Numbered from the stretch's first letter, positions 52,609 to 62,030 are shown. The stretch is 64,000 nt of DNA from RGIG8306 sp964566025 (GCA_964566025.1 CAZMHF010000003.1:1-64000), one strand, 5' to 3'. The notes: generated by a model from the sequence alone, not told the origin. Numbers and translations are program-made.

Positions 52609-53268
52609 TTATAAAAGTCGTTGATTATTGATGGTAATCCAGAATTTTTGTTCCAATTTTTCTGCTGCCTTTTTGCAAAGAATCATTCTTCCTAAGAAAA
52701 TTTCAAAATAGTCCATTACCGAGCAATTTTGTGTATCAATTTCTAATAAAAGCTCGATTACTTGCTCCTCTTTTCGAATAACGGTTGTCGATTTTTTTAC
52801 GGAAAAATTCACGCTGTCATGGATATCGAAGGTCGCTTTATCTTCATTTCGTACACGCGTCCATCTAACATCTGTTTTATCCGCCAAAATCAATGCTGCC
52901 GCTACTGGATTCACTGCAAATGCCGTTGATTCATCATGATTTCCAATGGCGGTGATAATCGTTGCAATTTCATCATGTGCCATCCCCATTTTATCTAATA
53001 TACGAAACGCCATAATCGCTCCACTTTGTGCGTGGTCAATTCGGTTAATCACATTGCCAATGTCGTGAAGATATCCCGCCATTTTTGCCAACTCAATTTC
53101 TCTATCCGAATACCCTAATTCCGCTAAAATTTCGCCTGCCTTTTCAGCCACAAAGCCTACATGCGCAAAGCTATGCTCTGTAAAACCCATTGATGAAAGT
53201 GATTCATCCGCTTTTTTAATATATGCTTGTATTTCTGCATTGTTTTTTACTTGCTCAAATGTGATCAT
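52609..53268 (-). CDS. HD-domain phosphohydrolase
   Basis: A 219-aa cytoplasmic metal-dependent hydrolase. The HD signature is complete: His36 (HSFAHVGFV), His68-Asp69 (YLHDIGN), His79 (IDHAQSG), His111-Asp112 (IGNHDEST) and Asp130 (LILADKTDVRW). This pattern fits nucleotide or cyclic nucleotide phosphodiesterases. It starts 7 bases after the stop of the Card1-like gene and ends the operon. A role in degrading a signal nucleotide used by its neighbour is an inference from context only. Confidence 0.82.
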   Translation of the reverse strand: MITFEQVKNNAEIQAYIKKADESLSSMGFTEHSFAHVGFVAEKAGEILAELGYSDREIELAKMAGYLHDIGNVINRIDHAQSGAIMAFRILDKMGMAHDEIATIITAIGNHDESTAFAVNPVAAALILADKTDVRWTRVRNEDKATFDIHDSVNFSVKKSTTVIRKEEQVIELLLEIDTQNCSVMDYFEIFLGRMILCKKAAEKLEQKFWITINNQRLL

Positions 53269-53275
53269 ATGCCTC

Positions 53276-54478
53276 CTAAAACTTCAATAGTTTTTTTATT
53301 AAATTGCCCTGCACTAAATCATTATGCTCCAAAATTTTAACCCCTAATTTCTCTGCTCGCTTATAGGTTGCTGGTGAAGATTTTGACATTGGAGTTAGTG
53401 TCACAATAATCGGTATGGCTCTAACACCTCCAAATCGTTTTGTTAATGTATGAATTTCATTAACCGCTGCTGTATTGGGCAACCCAACTTTACACGAAAT
53501 GAAATAAGCCGTTATATTTCTTGTTAGTATAATATCAATTTCATTAATGGTATCATTTCCGTCGTTTTTATCATTTTTATCGCCATTCCACGAAACTACT
53601 ACGCTAATTTGCACATCGTCAAAGGCTTCTGATTCTTTCGCAATTTTATATAAATATAATTCTAGCCAAATCCCCACATCGCTCAAGCAGCTCTGTAATC
53701 GTTCATTTGCATAAGCAAATTTTACGTAATTTGCTTCAAACTTTGCATAGCGAAGTGCGCCTGCTTTCACAAGCTCTTGCATAAGAAAATCATAGTTTGT
53801 TGCCATTCGCCCATCATTTAAACTAATATGTTTAGGGGCGCGCACTTCTAATTTTTCGTTGATTTCTACTCCATCATATGTATTAATCGCTTGAAAGTAT
53901 CCCACTTGCTTGTTCCATGTATCTGGATTTTTAAGCATCAACTCCCATACTCCGTCAACAATTTTCAACATTTGTTTAGTTGCATCTTTTGCCGAAAAAT
54001 GTCCATGCCTTGAAAGAGCTCCACCTGACATAGCTAGAAAATCCTCTACATTAAACTCTTTTGGGGGCAGGATATAGCGTAGTGGAAATTGTTTGTCGTC
54101 TGCTTCATGCCACCAACAAAATGCGTTAACTGCTGTATCATATGCGAATACAGACAAATTGGCATTTGCACAAAACATCCCTAGACGAAAAGCCAATTGA
54201 CTATTGCCACCTGTTACATCTAACGCAACATCTTCATATTTTTCAAGAATTTCTCTTAACACTTTTTTAATTTCGTCATAGTTTAAAAAATCAACTTGAA
54301 TAAAATGCGCCACCACATCCATATGGCGTTGCCTAAAAAAACGCAATATTCTTTTTTGGTTTTCAGGAGCTAACACATCCTTGTTCCCCAAATAAATGAC
54401 ATCGTATGGCTCAATATAGGTAGAAGCTATGACGTTTAAAATAGGTTCTTTATCATATAATTCAATGATTGTTTTCAT
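53276..54478 (-). CDS. Card1-like CARF-nuclease (DUF1887 type), no CRISPR locus in window
   Basis: A protein of 400 aa from MKTIIELYDKEP (ATG 54478, GGAGG just upstream; 54493 would add five residues). The N-terminal Rossmann-like domain resembles a CARF sensor: VIYLGNKD, then VALDVTGGNSQLAFRLG in place of the usual I/V-TGGT-K-x-M. The C-terminal domain resembles the PD-(D/E)xK nuclease of Card1/Can2: IWLELYLYKIA, NEIDIILTRN, YFISCKVG and YKRAEKLGVKILE follow the same order. Card1 proteins cut nucleic acid when bound by cyclic oligoadenylate from type III CRISPR complexes. Here the Glu of the usual E-C-K is Ser, which may weaken or alter catalysis. The gene overlaps the end of a glycosyltransferase gene by 17 bases and precedes an HD gene. 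Family call is by motif and architecture recall. Confidence 0.75.
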   Translation of the reverse strand: MKTIIELYDKEPILNVIASTYIEPYDVIYLGNKDVLAPENQKRILRFFRQRHMDVVAHFIQVDFLNYDEIKKVLREILEKYEDVALDVTGGNSQLAFRLGMFCANANLSVFAYDTAVNAFCWWHEADDKQFPLRYILPPKEFNVEDFLAMSGGALSRHGHFSAKDATKQMLKIVDGVWELMLKNPDTWNKQVGYFQAINTYDGVEINEKLEVRAPKHISLNDGRMATNYDFLMQELVKAGALRYAKFEANYVKFAYANERLQSCLSDVGIWLELYLYKIAKESEAFDDVQISVVVSWNGDKNDKNDGNDTINEIDIILTRNITAYFISCKVGLPNTAAVNEIHTLTKRFGGVRAIPIIVTLTPMSKSSPATYKRAEKLGVKILEHNDLVQGNLIKKLLKF

Positions 54479-56471
54479 ATTCCTCCAACTCATATTCCGA
54501 TTTTACTTGACAGTTATGGAAGCGAAGCGTTAAATTCGAGTTATAGTAAGGATCACCTTTTTGAATAAACGCTGCCCAGCGATTTTTAAATATCTCCGTT
54601 TCCTTTTCAAAGCGTAGTTTTTTCTCTCTAGTTGTCTCATAACCTCTTGATTTTGATTCTTCATGAATCCAAACTGCATTTGCTTCATAAACAACCTCAT
54701 AGCCCTTTTCTCTTACTTTCAAGCATAAATCAATATCATTCCATGCAACTGACAACGTTTCATCTAGGCCACCTGCCTCGTCAAAAATTGACCGTTTAAT
54801 AAGCAAGCAGGCACCTGTTACAGCGCTTACATTGCTTGTTAAAATCGCCCTTGCCTGATAGCCTGGTTCATTTGGCATATTGTAAAACAAATGTCCTGCT
54901 GTCCCTAACATTCCTACAAACACACCTGCGTGTTGAATGGTGTTATCAGGATACAATAGCTTTGCTCCAACAATGCCTACGTTTTTATTTAATGCCGTCA
55001 TAACCATCGTATATAAGCTATCTTCTTTTTCTAAATACACATCATTGTTCAACAACAGTATATAATCGCCCTTCGCTTCTTTTATCCCATAATTATTGAT
55101 TGCTGCATAATTGAATTCACCCTGATACGTAATAAGCCTGATTTTATCTTTTTGCTGTTCATAAAAATCGAAAGTACTTTTTTCTTGGCTATTGTTTTCA
55201 ATCACAATCACTTCGAAATTTGTGTAGGCTTTTTGCTCGAATAATGATGTAAGGCATTTTTCCAAATTCTCAATATGGTCCTTATTAGGAATCACAATCG
55301 AAACAAGCGGTCTTTCTTGAAAGCTATATCGAATATGTATGGCCCCCGGAAACGGGCCAAATTCAACCTTTGCTGGTATCGAAAGCCTTTCAAAATGCTC
55401 CTCTATCACTTTTTTCCCTGCGATAAAAGCATAGTTTTTGCTTTCAGGATTGATGGCTGTTGAATTCATATGAGCACGCCAATGATATAATATGCGTGGA
55501 ATATGACCAATGTTTTTTGTTTTTTCACATGCTCGCAAAAACAAATCATGATCTTGCGCACCATTGCAATTTATTCGAAAGCCTTTTAGCTCTTCTTTTA
55601 AGAAGGTTGCTTCCAATACTGTTAGATGACATATGTAATTAATCGAACGCAAAAAAAACAGACTGAAATCCGGCTTGAAATTCGGTTCAAAATGCGTATT
55701 GTTATCAAAGTCGATCTTATCCTCATCGCTATAAATCATTTTGACATCGGGATTTTTATTGATATATTCCACCATCATAAACAATGCCTCGGGTGCAAGC
55801 ACATCATCATGGTCTATCAGTGCTATATAGGCTCCTTTTGCCTGTTCAATTGCTTTATTGGTGTTTTGCGCAATTCCATCGTTATGATAATCACCTATGT
55901 AGTGAATTCGCGCATCCTTTGTTTCAATCAGGGCTTCTAGCGAATTCTCGCTTGGACTAGCATCTAATAATACCAACTCCCAATTTTCATACGTTTGCTC
56001 CTCAATTGATCGAATTAATTCCTTTAAAAATTTTTCATCCGTCATAAACAACGGACATACAAAGCTTATAAGCGGTTGCAGTGCAAAACCTTTTGCATTT
56101 TTTCTTTGGTTTTGAAGCTGTTGTTTGCTTAACGAAGTCCGTTTGAAATATTTTTCAAATTGGGCCACATCCGTTTTCAATAGTTTTGATTTTACCTTTT
56201 TCACAAAATGTTTCACGCCGTTCTTCTTCAGATATCTGTAAGCTCGATACCGTTTCGTGTACGTCTTTTTTTCGTTCTTCTTTGCCTTTTTTAAGCTCAC
56301 ATAAAAAATATATTCCGTACCTTCGCAAAGAATTTTGACCTCTTTTTTATCGTTTTCTTCCCACTCTTTATCGATCTTCAATTCTTTACTTACAAACTTC
56401 TTTTTTTGATTGCATATAATACTTTCTTCAAATATCACAATATTTTGAATCGGATCATATAATTCTCTCAT
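54462..56471 (-). CDS. tandem GT2 glycosyltransferase
   Basis: A 669-aa cytoplasmic or membrane-associated protein with two family 2 glycosyltransferase domains. The first (about residues 130-350) has PLISFVCPLFMTDEKFL and IALIDHDDVLAPEAL (DxD-like DHDD); the second (about 385-640) has PLVSIVIPNKDHIENLEKCL, ILLLNNDVYLEK and AWNDIDLCLKVREKGYEV. The N-terminal 120 residues are Lys-rich and unassigned. Such enzymes extend rhamnan or O-antigen-like surface glycans. ATG 56471 is 8 bases after the DUF2142 stop; earlier codons in frame would overlap that gene. Confidence 0.88.
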   Translation of the reverse strand: MRELYDPIQNIVIFEESIICNQKKKFVSKELKIDKEWEENDKKEVKILCEGTEYIFYVSLKKAKKNEKKTYTKRYRAYRYLKKNGVKHFVKKVKSKLLKTDVAQFEKYFKRTSLSKQQLQNQRKNAKGFALQPLISFVCPLFMTDEKFLKELIRSIEEQTYENWELVLLDASPSENSLEALIETKDARIHYIGDYHNDGIAQNTNKAIEQAKGAYIALIDHDDVLAPEALFMMVEYINKNPDVKMIYSDEDKIDFDNNTHFEPNFKPDFSLFFLRSINYICHLTVLEATFLKEELKGFRINCNGAQDHDLFLRACEKTKNIGHIPRILYHWRAHMNSTAINPESKNYAFIAGKKVIEEHFERLSIPAKVEFGPFPGAIHIRYSFQERPLVSIVIPNKDHIENLEKCLTSLFEQKAYTNFEVIVIENNSQEKSTFDFYEQQKDKIRLITYQGEFNYAAINNYGIKEAKGDYILLLNNDVYLEKEDSLYTMVMTALNKNVGIVGAKLLYPDNTIQHAGVFVGMLGTAGHLFYNMPNEPGYQARAILTSNVSAVTGACLLIKRSIFDEAGGLDETLSVAWNDIDLCLKVREKGYEVVYEANAVWIHEESKSRGYETTREKKLRFEKETEIFKNRWAAFIQKGDPYYNSNLTLRFHNCQVKSEYELEEYENNH

Positions 56472-56479
56472 TTTCGCCC

Positions 56480-58039
56480 CTATCTTGATAACACAATTTC
56501 CATTACATTTATCAGCGCCCACGCATTTAATAACACGGCGCTAAATATCAATTTCGGATAAATTGGCTTTTTTACGGTTATATTTTGATTTCGAAGTAGC
56601 AATAATAGCAATGGCAATACAGGAATATAATATCGTCCTTGAACGCCTTGAACAAATAACGACGTATCGGGTGTCCACGCAAGCATCATTGTAAATAACG
56701 CTAAAAATGCAACACTTATAATAATTGCTATGCTAATGATTTTATCGGATGTTCTAAAATAAATTGGTTCACCTTCTTTTTTTATTGTTGATAACATTAA
56801 TAAACCTGCAAAGGAAAATGGAATCAGCATATTGAGTTGAATTTCTAACCACCCAAGCTGTTGGCCAAGCAATTGAAGAAGCTCAATCCCTCCGTGAATA
56901 TGTATCGTATTTAATACGAGCATCACAACCTCTTTCGGATGTGTTATTAAGTACGACAAGGTGTATCCTTCACCCTCAACATAGCCTAACTGCGTATTCG
57001 TTTCATTGACATAGGCGCTAAATCGGTCTACTTGTGCAAGCAAAATAAATAGCGAAACGCATATAACCATTCCGCAAATACAAGCTATATAATTTCTCGT
57101 TTTCCCAAACTTCTTTTTTGGGATTAAAAAACATAAAAACGCCAAAAGTGCATAGATTACTTTGATTGGCGCTAAATAACTAATAACAGCAATTAGTATA
57201 ACGGCATCTTTCCAAGTCACTTTTTCTTTGATATAAGCAAGATGCAACACATACGCAGTGAAGAAAAAACTTAATCCTAGTACACTTGCATCGTAAGAAT
57301 AGGACGAAACTACTTCTAGCATAATCGGAAGCATAGCTATAATAATAAAAACATGTTTTGCAAATGGCATCCATTTTAACGCAAAGTATAATAGCAATAA
57401 ATAAAATAATAGATTGCATAGTCTTCCTAAAAATACTGTTGACAACTGTCCCCAATTCAATAGTCGTCCTATGGTAATTCCAACTGCTTGTGGTAAGTGC
57501 GCAAAAACAAATGTATCAACACCTGTGTGTTCGCTAACAACCATTTCGTTATCGCTTGATAGTGAGAAGAAATTCATCACCTGCTGATGATAATCATTTC
57601 TTCCTATTCTTTCGTTTAATACGATTTTCGTGTCTTCCTTTCGCATATAAATAAAGCCTTGTTCATCTGTTGCCTCCTTGAACATAAGGCGATTTGATAA
57701 TGCATAGGACTGCCCATAATGTGCCGTTTCATCTGGAGCCGAGTGAGCTGGCATAATAAACATATATAAAAGAGCCAGTGAACCAATGATAGCTACTGCT
57801 TTTAGCTCAAATCGCTTTTCCTTTTTTGATTCCTTAAATAGCAACCAGGCTGATGTAATAAGCGTGAGTACGATAAAAAGGAGCATTCCTATAAAAAAGG
57901 CGAGCATCCTCTTGCTTTTTATTTCATGATTGATGATTGCTATGCTGTTTCTAAAGCTAGGATAGGTAATCGCCCAAAGAACGAGTAGGGAGATGATCAT
58001 CTGTATCTTCCCTTTATGTTTTCTGCAAAGCTCTTTCAT
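56480..58039 (-). CDS. DUF2142 polytopic membrane protein
   Basis: A protein of about 519 aa with 10 to 12 predicted membrane helices. The outer loop after the third helix has MPAHSAPDETAHYGQSYAL, the marker of the DUF2142 family, which resembles GT-C sugar transferases. It probably acts in surface glycan assembly with the GT2 enzyme downstream. The start is ATG 58039 or GTG 58048. It follows the gene with the assembly gap by about 20 bases. Confidence 0.85.
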   Translation of the reverse strand: MKELCRKHKGKIQMIISLLVLWAITYPSFRNSIAIINHEIKSKRMLAFFIGMLLFIVLTLITSAWLLFKESKKEKRFELKAVAIIGSLALLYMFIMPAHSAPDETAHYGQSYALSNRLMFKEATDEQGFIYMRKEDTKIVLNERIGRNDYHQQVMNFFSLSSDNEMVVSEHTGVDTFVFAHLPQAVGITIGRLLNWGQLSTVFLGRLCNLLFYLLLLYFALKWMPFAKHVFIIIAMLPIMLEVVSSYSYDASVLGLSFFFTAYVLHLAYIKEKVTWKDAVILIAVISYLAPIKVIYALLAFLCFLIPKKKFGKTRNYIACICGMVICVSLFILLAQVDRFSAYVNETNTQLGYVEGEGYTLSYLITHPKEVVMLVLNTIHIHGGIELLQLLGQQLGWLEIQLNMLIPFSFAGLLMLSTIKKEGEPIYFRTSDKIISIAIIISVAFLALFTMMLAWTPDTSLFVQGVQGRYYIPVLPLLLLLLRNQNITVKKPIYPKLIFSAVLLNAWALINVMEIVLSR

Positions 58040-58060
58040 TTTTTTCACTCACTTTCTTGA

Positions 58061-59376
58061 TTAATTTGGTTCTTCTGATTTTTCCTCTAACTCCTTTTGT
58101 AAAATGTCATTTGCCAAACGCTCTAGTTGCGCAAAAATATCTTCATTAGGATTGATGGAATATACTTGTTGCTCTTCGCTTAATGTCACCTTTTCTTCTG
58201 TCTCTGGTTCTGATATCGGTTCTGGTTCTGATTCCTCCTGCAATTCTGGTTCTAATTCTTTTTTATTTTCTGGCTCTGCTTCCNNNNNNNNNNNNNNNNN
58301 NNNNNNNNNNNNNNNNNNNNNNNNNNNNNNNNNNNNNNNNNNNNNNNNNNNNNNNNNNNNNNNNNNNNNNNNNNNNNNNNNNNCTCTGCTTCAACCTCTG
58401 GCTCTTCTTCAATCTCTTGTTCTTCTTCAGCTTCTACTTCCTCTTCAATCGCTGGCTCTTCTTCAACGGCTTCACGCCCAAATAAGACATCCCATGCCTT
58501 ATCATAAAACACTGGTTGTTCTTCTAGTTCATCCATTTCCTCTGTTTCTTCTTCAAAGACTTCTTCCTCATCTAATTCTAGATAACGGTACTGATGCTCT
58601 TCTTCTGTGTCGTCCTTTGCTTCCTCGTCCTCGTCATCAAATTCGTTTTTTGCGACTTCATCCAATGCAATTGTATAGATTTCGCTCCCTATATTTTCTA
58701 CTTCTTCGTCAGTCTCTTCTTTTGGATTAAAGATATTCTCAAATAATCCCTCAAACATCTCATCAAGCTCAATGTCCTCATCTTCTATTTCGCCCTCGTC
58801 GTGAATTTCACAAGGCAAAATTATCACGTCATCTTCTTTCACATAGTCTTGTTCTTCAATATCTTCCGAATATGGAGGCATCTCCTCGCATGGTAGCATC
58901 GGCAATACGGCACCAATCACATACACACCACTTACGCGATAGTATATATCCAATGTTAATGTCGCAAATTCGCTTTTATTTGGATTGCTTACCGTACAAC
59001 TCACATCACCTATTTTGCCCTTTTTATTGATCACTAAATTGATCGATTGTGGAACAATCAAAAAGATAGAGCTTGCATAGGTTTCAATACGAAACGTCGC
59101 ATCCTCCTTCAATATCACCTGTGATAAATCTAATCGCACAACTGAACAAATCGCGCCTAATGCACCACCATTGAACTGTACGGTAGGATCAAGAACAATA
59201 TGCTCCGATTTTTTTATAAAAAGCTCACGCCAATTTCCATTTTTCGAATCGGCAATGCTTTTCTCGATTTTTTCAATCGCTTCTTTTCCTTTTTTGAAAA
59301 TAATAATGCCACTTGCTGCCAATGCGCCAACGATTAGCGCAATCCCCGTTCCTTTTCCCCCGTTTTTTCTAGCCAT
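58061..59376 (-). CDS. LiaF-like membrane protein with acidic repeat tail, interrupted by assembly gap
   Basis: The N-terminal part starts MARKNGGKGTGIALIVGAL (membrane helix residues 9-27). Residues 50-150 resemble the LiaF/DUF2154 beta-repeat domain (GALGAICSVVRLDLS, ATFRIETYASSIFLIVP). A long Glu/Asp-rich tail follows. The 100-N gap falls in this acidic region; after it the frame resumes as EAEPENKKELEPEL and ends EEKSEEPN. The two parts are in different frames with exactly 100 N, so the true gap should be 2 modulo 3 in length. It is the first gene of the operon with DUF2142, GT2, Card1-like and HD genes. ATG 59376 follows GGAGGAATATC. Confidence 0.7.
58284..58383. other. assembly gap of 100 N
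   Basis: Exactly 100 N inside an acidic repeat-coding region, a usual placeholder for a gap of unknown size. Glu-Pro/Glu-Ala repeats on both sides explain why assembly failed. Confidence 0.99.
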
Positions 59377-59483
59377 TTTGATATTCCTCCTTAAGCTACA
59401 CAACTTCTCTTGTCAAACGAACGCTCGACATCCGTTTCATAATTTCTAGCAAGATTATACCACAATACCGATGAAGTTTACAA

Positions 59484-59512
59484 CGTAATATGCTATAATT
59501 TATCATATTACG
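59484..59512 (+). promoter_or_regulatory. inverted repeat over the -10 of the DUF815 gene
   Basis: CGTAATATG (59484-59492), 11 bases, CATATTACG (59504-59512): a perfect 9-bp inverted repeat centred on TATAAT (59494-59499). A repressor bound here would block the promoter. No recognisable -35 is present. Confidence 0.6.
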
Positions 59513-59545
59513 ATTTTAACTTGTCAAATAAAAAGGAGGCCTCTT

Positions 59546-60679
59546 TTGAATATTTTTAATTTTGAATTGCCAACTTCTGAACAATCCCTAAAAGAATTTT
59601 TTGTTTTTGCCGAAACAAAGGCTGTTACAACAAATATCGGCAAAGAATTTCTCATTTCCCTTTTTATAGAGGACGACAACATTCTTTCCGCTCTTTGCGA
59701 AAAGGGCATCACACCTGGAGAGGATTTGCAAAAAGTTGCCCTCACCGATATTCTAACCATCAATGGCCACCCTTATTTTGAAAATGTTTATTTTAAAGAG
59801 TATGTGCCATCAAAGCCACATACTGCTTCATTGACCCCTTACGAACAATCTCTATCACGTATCGTTGCTACCAAAAGCTACCCTGATTTGCTTTCGCAAT
59901 TACTCTTGCATTATCAGCAATTTGGCGGTTCGAGCATGGCAAAATACATTGCTTTTTCCTATACGCCAAAACAACAGCTTGTTGGAATCTCCCATCCAGA
60001 TAACATTTCCCTAGATCAATTGTATTGCATTGATTCACAGAAGCAATCCCTTATCAATAATACCGTTGCCTTTTTACATGGCAGACCAGCCAATAACGTT
60101 CTCCTCTACGGAAATAGTGGCTGTGGCAAATCCTCCATGGTAAAAGCACTCTTAAACAACTACCATCAAGACGGGCTTCGCCTTGTACAAATTGCAAAGG
60201 AGCATCTCGCCGATCTTCCCGCACTCATTGATTTACTGAAACATCGAAGCTTTTATTATATTATTTTCTTAGATGATCTTTCTTTTGAAAATGATGATTA
60301 CGATTACAAAGCACTCAAGACCATTTTGGAAGGCGGTATCGAAAAACAGCCTGAAAACATTTTGTTTTATGCTACTTCAAACCGTTTCCACCTTGTCAAT
60401 GAAACATGGGCAGAGCGCCAAGGTGATGATGTCCACGTAAGCGACACAAAAAATGAGAAGCTGTCTCTTTCCGAGCGTTTTGGAATTCGCATTTCCTTTT
60501 TCTCTCCTGACCAAAAAGAATACTTAAAAATGGTCGAAGAGATTTTACAAAATCGGGGAATTCCATTTACGGAAGATATACAAGCTTCTGCATTACAATG
60601 GGCACTTTTTTATAATGGTCGTTCTGGGCGAACCGCTATGCAATTCGCCAATACAATCACACAAAATGATACACCATAA
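59546..60679 (+). CDS. DUF815 family AAA+ ATPase
   Basis: A 377-aa cytoplasmic ATPase of the DUF815 family. Walker A is NVLLYGNSGCGKSSMV (about 183-198), Walker B YYIIFLDDLSFE, sensor 1 ILFYATSNRFHL and an Arg-finger region SLSERFGIRISF. The N-terminal 150 residues are helical and typical of Lachnospiraceae members. The start is TTG 59546, behind AAGGAGG. Function is unknown. It converges with cca, with one base between the stop codons. Confidence 0.88.
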   Translation: MNIFNFELPTSEQSLKEFFVFAETKAVTTNIGKEFLISLFIEDDNILSALCEKGITPGEDLQKVALTDILTINGHPYFENVYFKEYVPSKPHTASLTPYEQSLSRIVATKSYPDLLSQLLLHYQQFGGSSMAKYIAFSYTPKQQLVGISHPDNISLDQLYCIDSQKQSLINNTVAFLHGRPANNVLLYGNSGCGKSSMVKALLNNYHQDGLRLVQIAKEHLADLPALIDLLKHRSFYYIIFLDDLSFENDDYDYKALKTILEGGIEKQPENILFYATSNRFHLVNETWAERQGDDVHVSDTKNEKLSLSERFGIRISFFSPDQKEYLKMVEEILQNRGIPFTEDIQASALQWALFYNGRSGRTAMQFANTITQNDTP

Positions 60680-60680
60680 T

Positions 60681-62021
60681 TTATTCGTGCTGTTGAAATT
60701 GGTCACTTGCCAATTTCAGCAGCCTTTCTTTTGTATTAAAACGTTGGTCCTCTAGCACCTTCTCTAATAAAAATTTCAATGCTTCGCCAATTGCTTTTCC
60801 TTGCCTAAAGCCAATTCGTGTTAAGTCATTTCCATCGACTGCAAGCTCCGAAATCGTCACACATTGATTTTCATTCATAATCTTTTCGTATATCTGCTTG
60901 ATATGTGCCAGCTTTTTTAGTTCTTTTTCAATAATTGCGGGGTTTTTCGCCATAATATCCGCATAATAATGTGCCAACAAAAGAGAAAAATCTTCTTTTC
61001 CTATTTGACTTAGTGCTACACGCACATCGTACTCTGTTTCATCAAGTGCATATGTATGGTACTTGATGATTTTGCTGACTTTTTTTATTGTTTCATTGTC
61101 AAAATGCATTTTCCTCAAATAGTTTTTGGCGAATCTCTCACTCACCGTCGCATGTCCTGTAAAATGGTCGATACCCTTGCTATCGGTGGTTTTTGTTTGC
61201 ACCTTTCCAAAATCGTGAAATAGTACTGCTAAGCGCACATATTTATTCGCCTCGCTATTTTCGAGTGCTTTCAACGTATGCTCGCCGACACTATACGCAT
61301 GAAATGGATTGTTTTGCTCGACGTCCATACACGCATTAAATTCAGGCAAAATCACATCGGTTATCCCGTACTCATATAGTTTCCTCACAAATGCAGGATG
61401 ATCCGATAAAAGAATTTTCAACAGCTCAACTTGTATTCGTTCCACGCTAATATTTTGCAAGGTATCTTTTAGTAGGCGAATGGCCTCTTCGGTTTTCACT
61501 TCTATTTTATAGTTCAATTCTGCACTAAATCGCACAGCCCTCATAATACGAAGTGCATCTTCCTCAAATCGCTCTGTCGCTTTTCCCACACAGCGAATTA
61601 AACCATTGTTCAAATCTGCAATCCCTTCAAATGCATCTACAATCCCCTTTTCAGGATGATAGGCCATTGCATTGATTGTAAAATCTCTTCTTTTTAAGTC
61701 TTCGATTATGTTTTTCGTATAGGTTACTTCCGTTGGATGACGATGGTCTTCATATTCCCCATCAATACGATATGTTGTGACTTCAAATGGCTCATCTTTT
61801 ATCAAAACTGTCACAGTACCATGTTCAATACCCGTATCAATACAACGCCGAAACACCTGTTTTACTTCTTGTGGCGTTGCAGATGTCGCGATATCCCAGT
61901 CTTTAGGAATACGCCCTAATAACGCATCACGAACACAGCCACCAACGGCATACGCCTCGTGACCATGTTCCTCTAATGCATTAATAATCATTGTCATATT
62001 TTCTGGTAAATCTATTTTCAT
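60681..62021 (-). CDS. cca: CCA tRNA nucleotidyltransferase
   Basis: A 446-aa enzyme that adds or repairs the 3' CCA of tRNA. The nucleotidyltransferase domain has AYAVGGCVRDALLGR and KDWDIATSATPQEV, then RRDFTINAMAYHP and the A/C-selecting region ERFEEDALRIMRAVRFSAEL. A C-terminal HD domain is present (LAVLFHDFGKVQTKT, then FTGHATVSE). ATG 62021 is chosen over the GTG at 62024 because AGGAG is at better distance. It follows proS by nine bases, making a tRNA-related unit under the Pro T-box. Confidence 0.95.
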   Translation of the reverse strand: MKIDLPENMTMIINALEEHGHEAYAVGGCVRDALLGRIPKDWDIATSATPQEVKQVFRRCIDTGIEHGTVTVLIKDEPFEVTTYRIDGEYEDHRHPTEVTYTKNIIEDLKRRDFTINAMAYHPEKGIVDAFEGIADLNNGLIRCVGKATERFEEDALRIMRAVRFSAELNYKIEVKTEEAIRLLKDTLQNISVERIQVELLKILLSDHPAFVRKLYEYGITDVILPEFNACMDVEQNNPFHAYSVGEHTLKALENSEANKYVRLAVLFHDFGKVQTKTTDSKGIDHFTGHATVSERFAKNYLRKMHFDNETIKKVSKIIKYHTYALDETEYDVRVALSQIGKEDFSLLLAHYYADIMAKNPAIIEKELKKLAHIKQIYEKIMNENQCVTISELAVDGNDLTRIGFRQGKAIGEALKFLLEKVLEDQRFNTKERLLKLASDQFQQHE

Positions 62022-62030
62022 CACTAGCTC

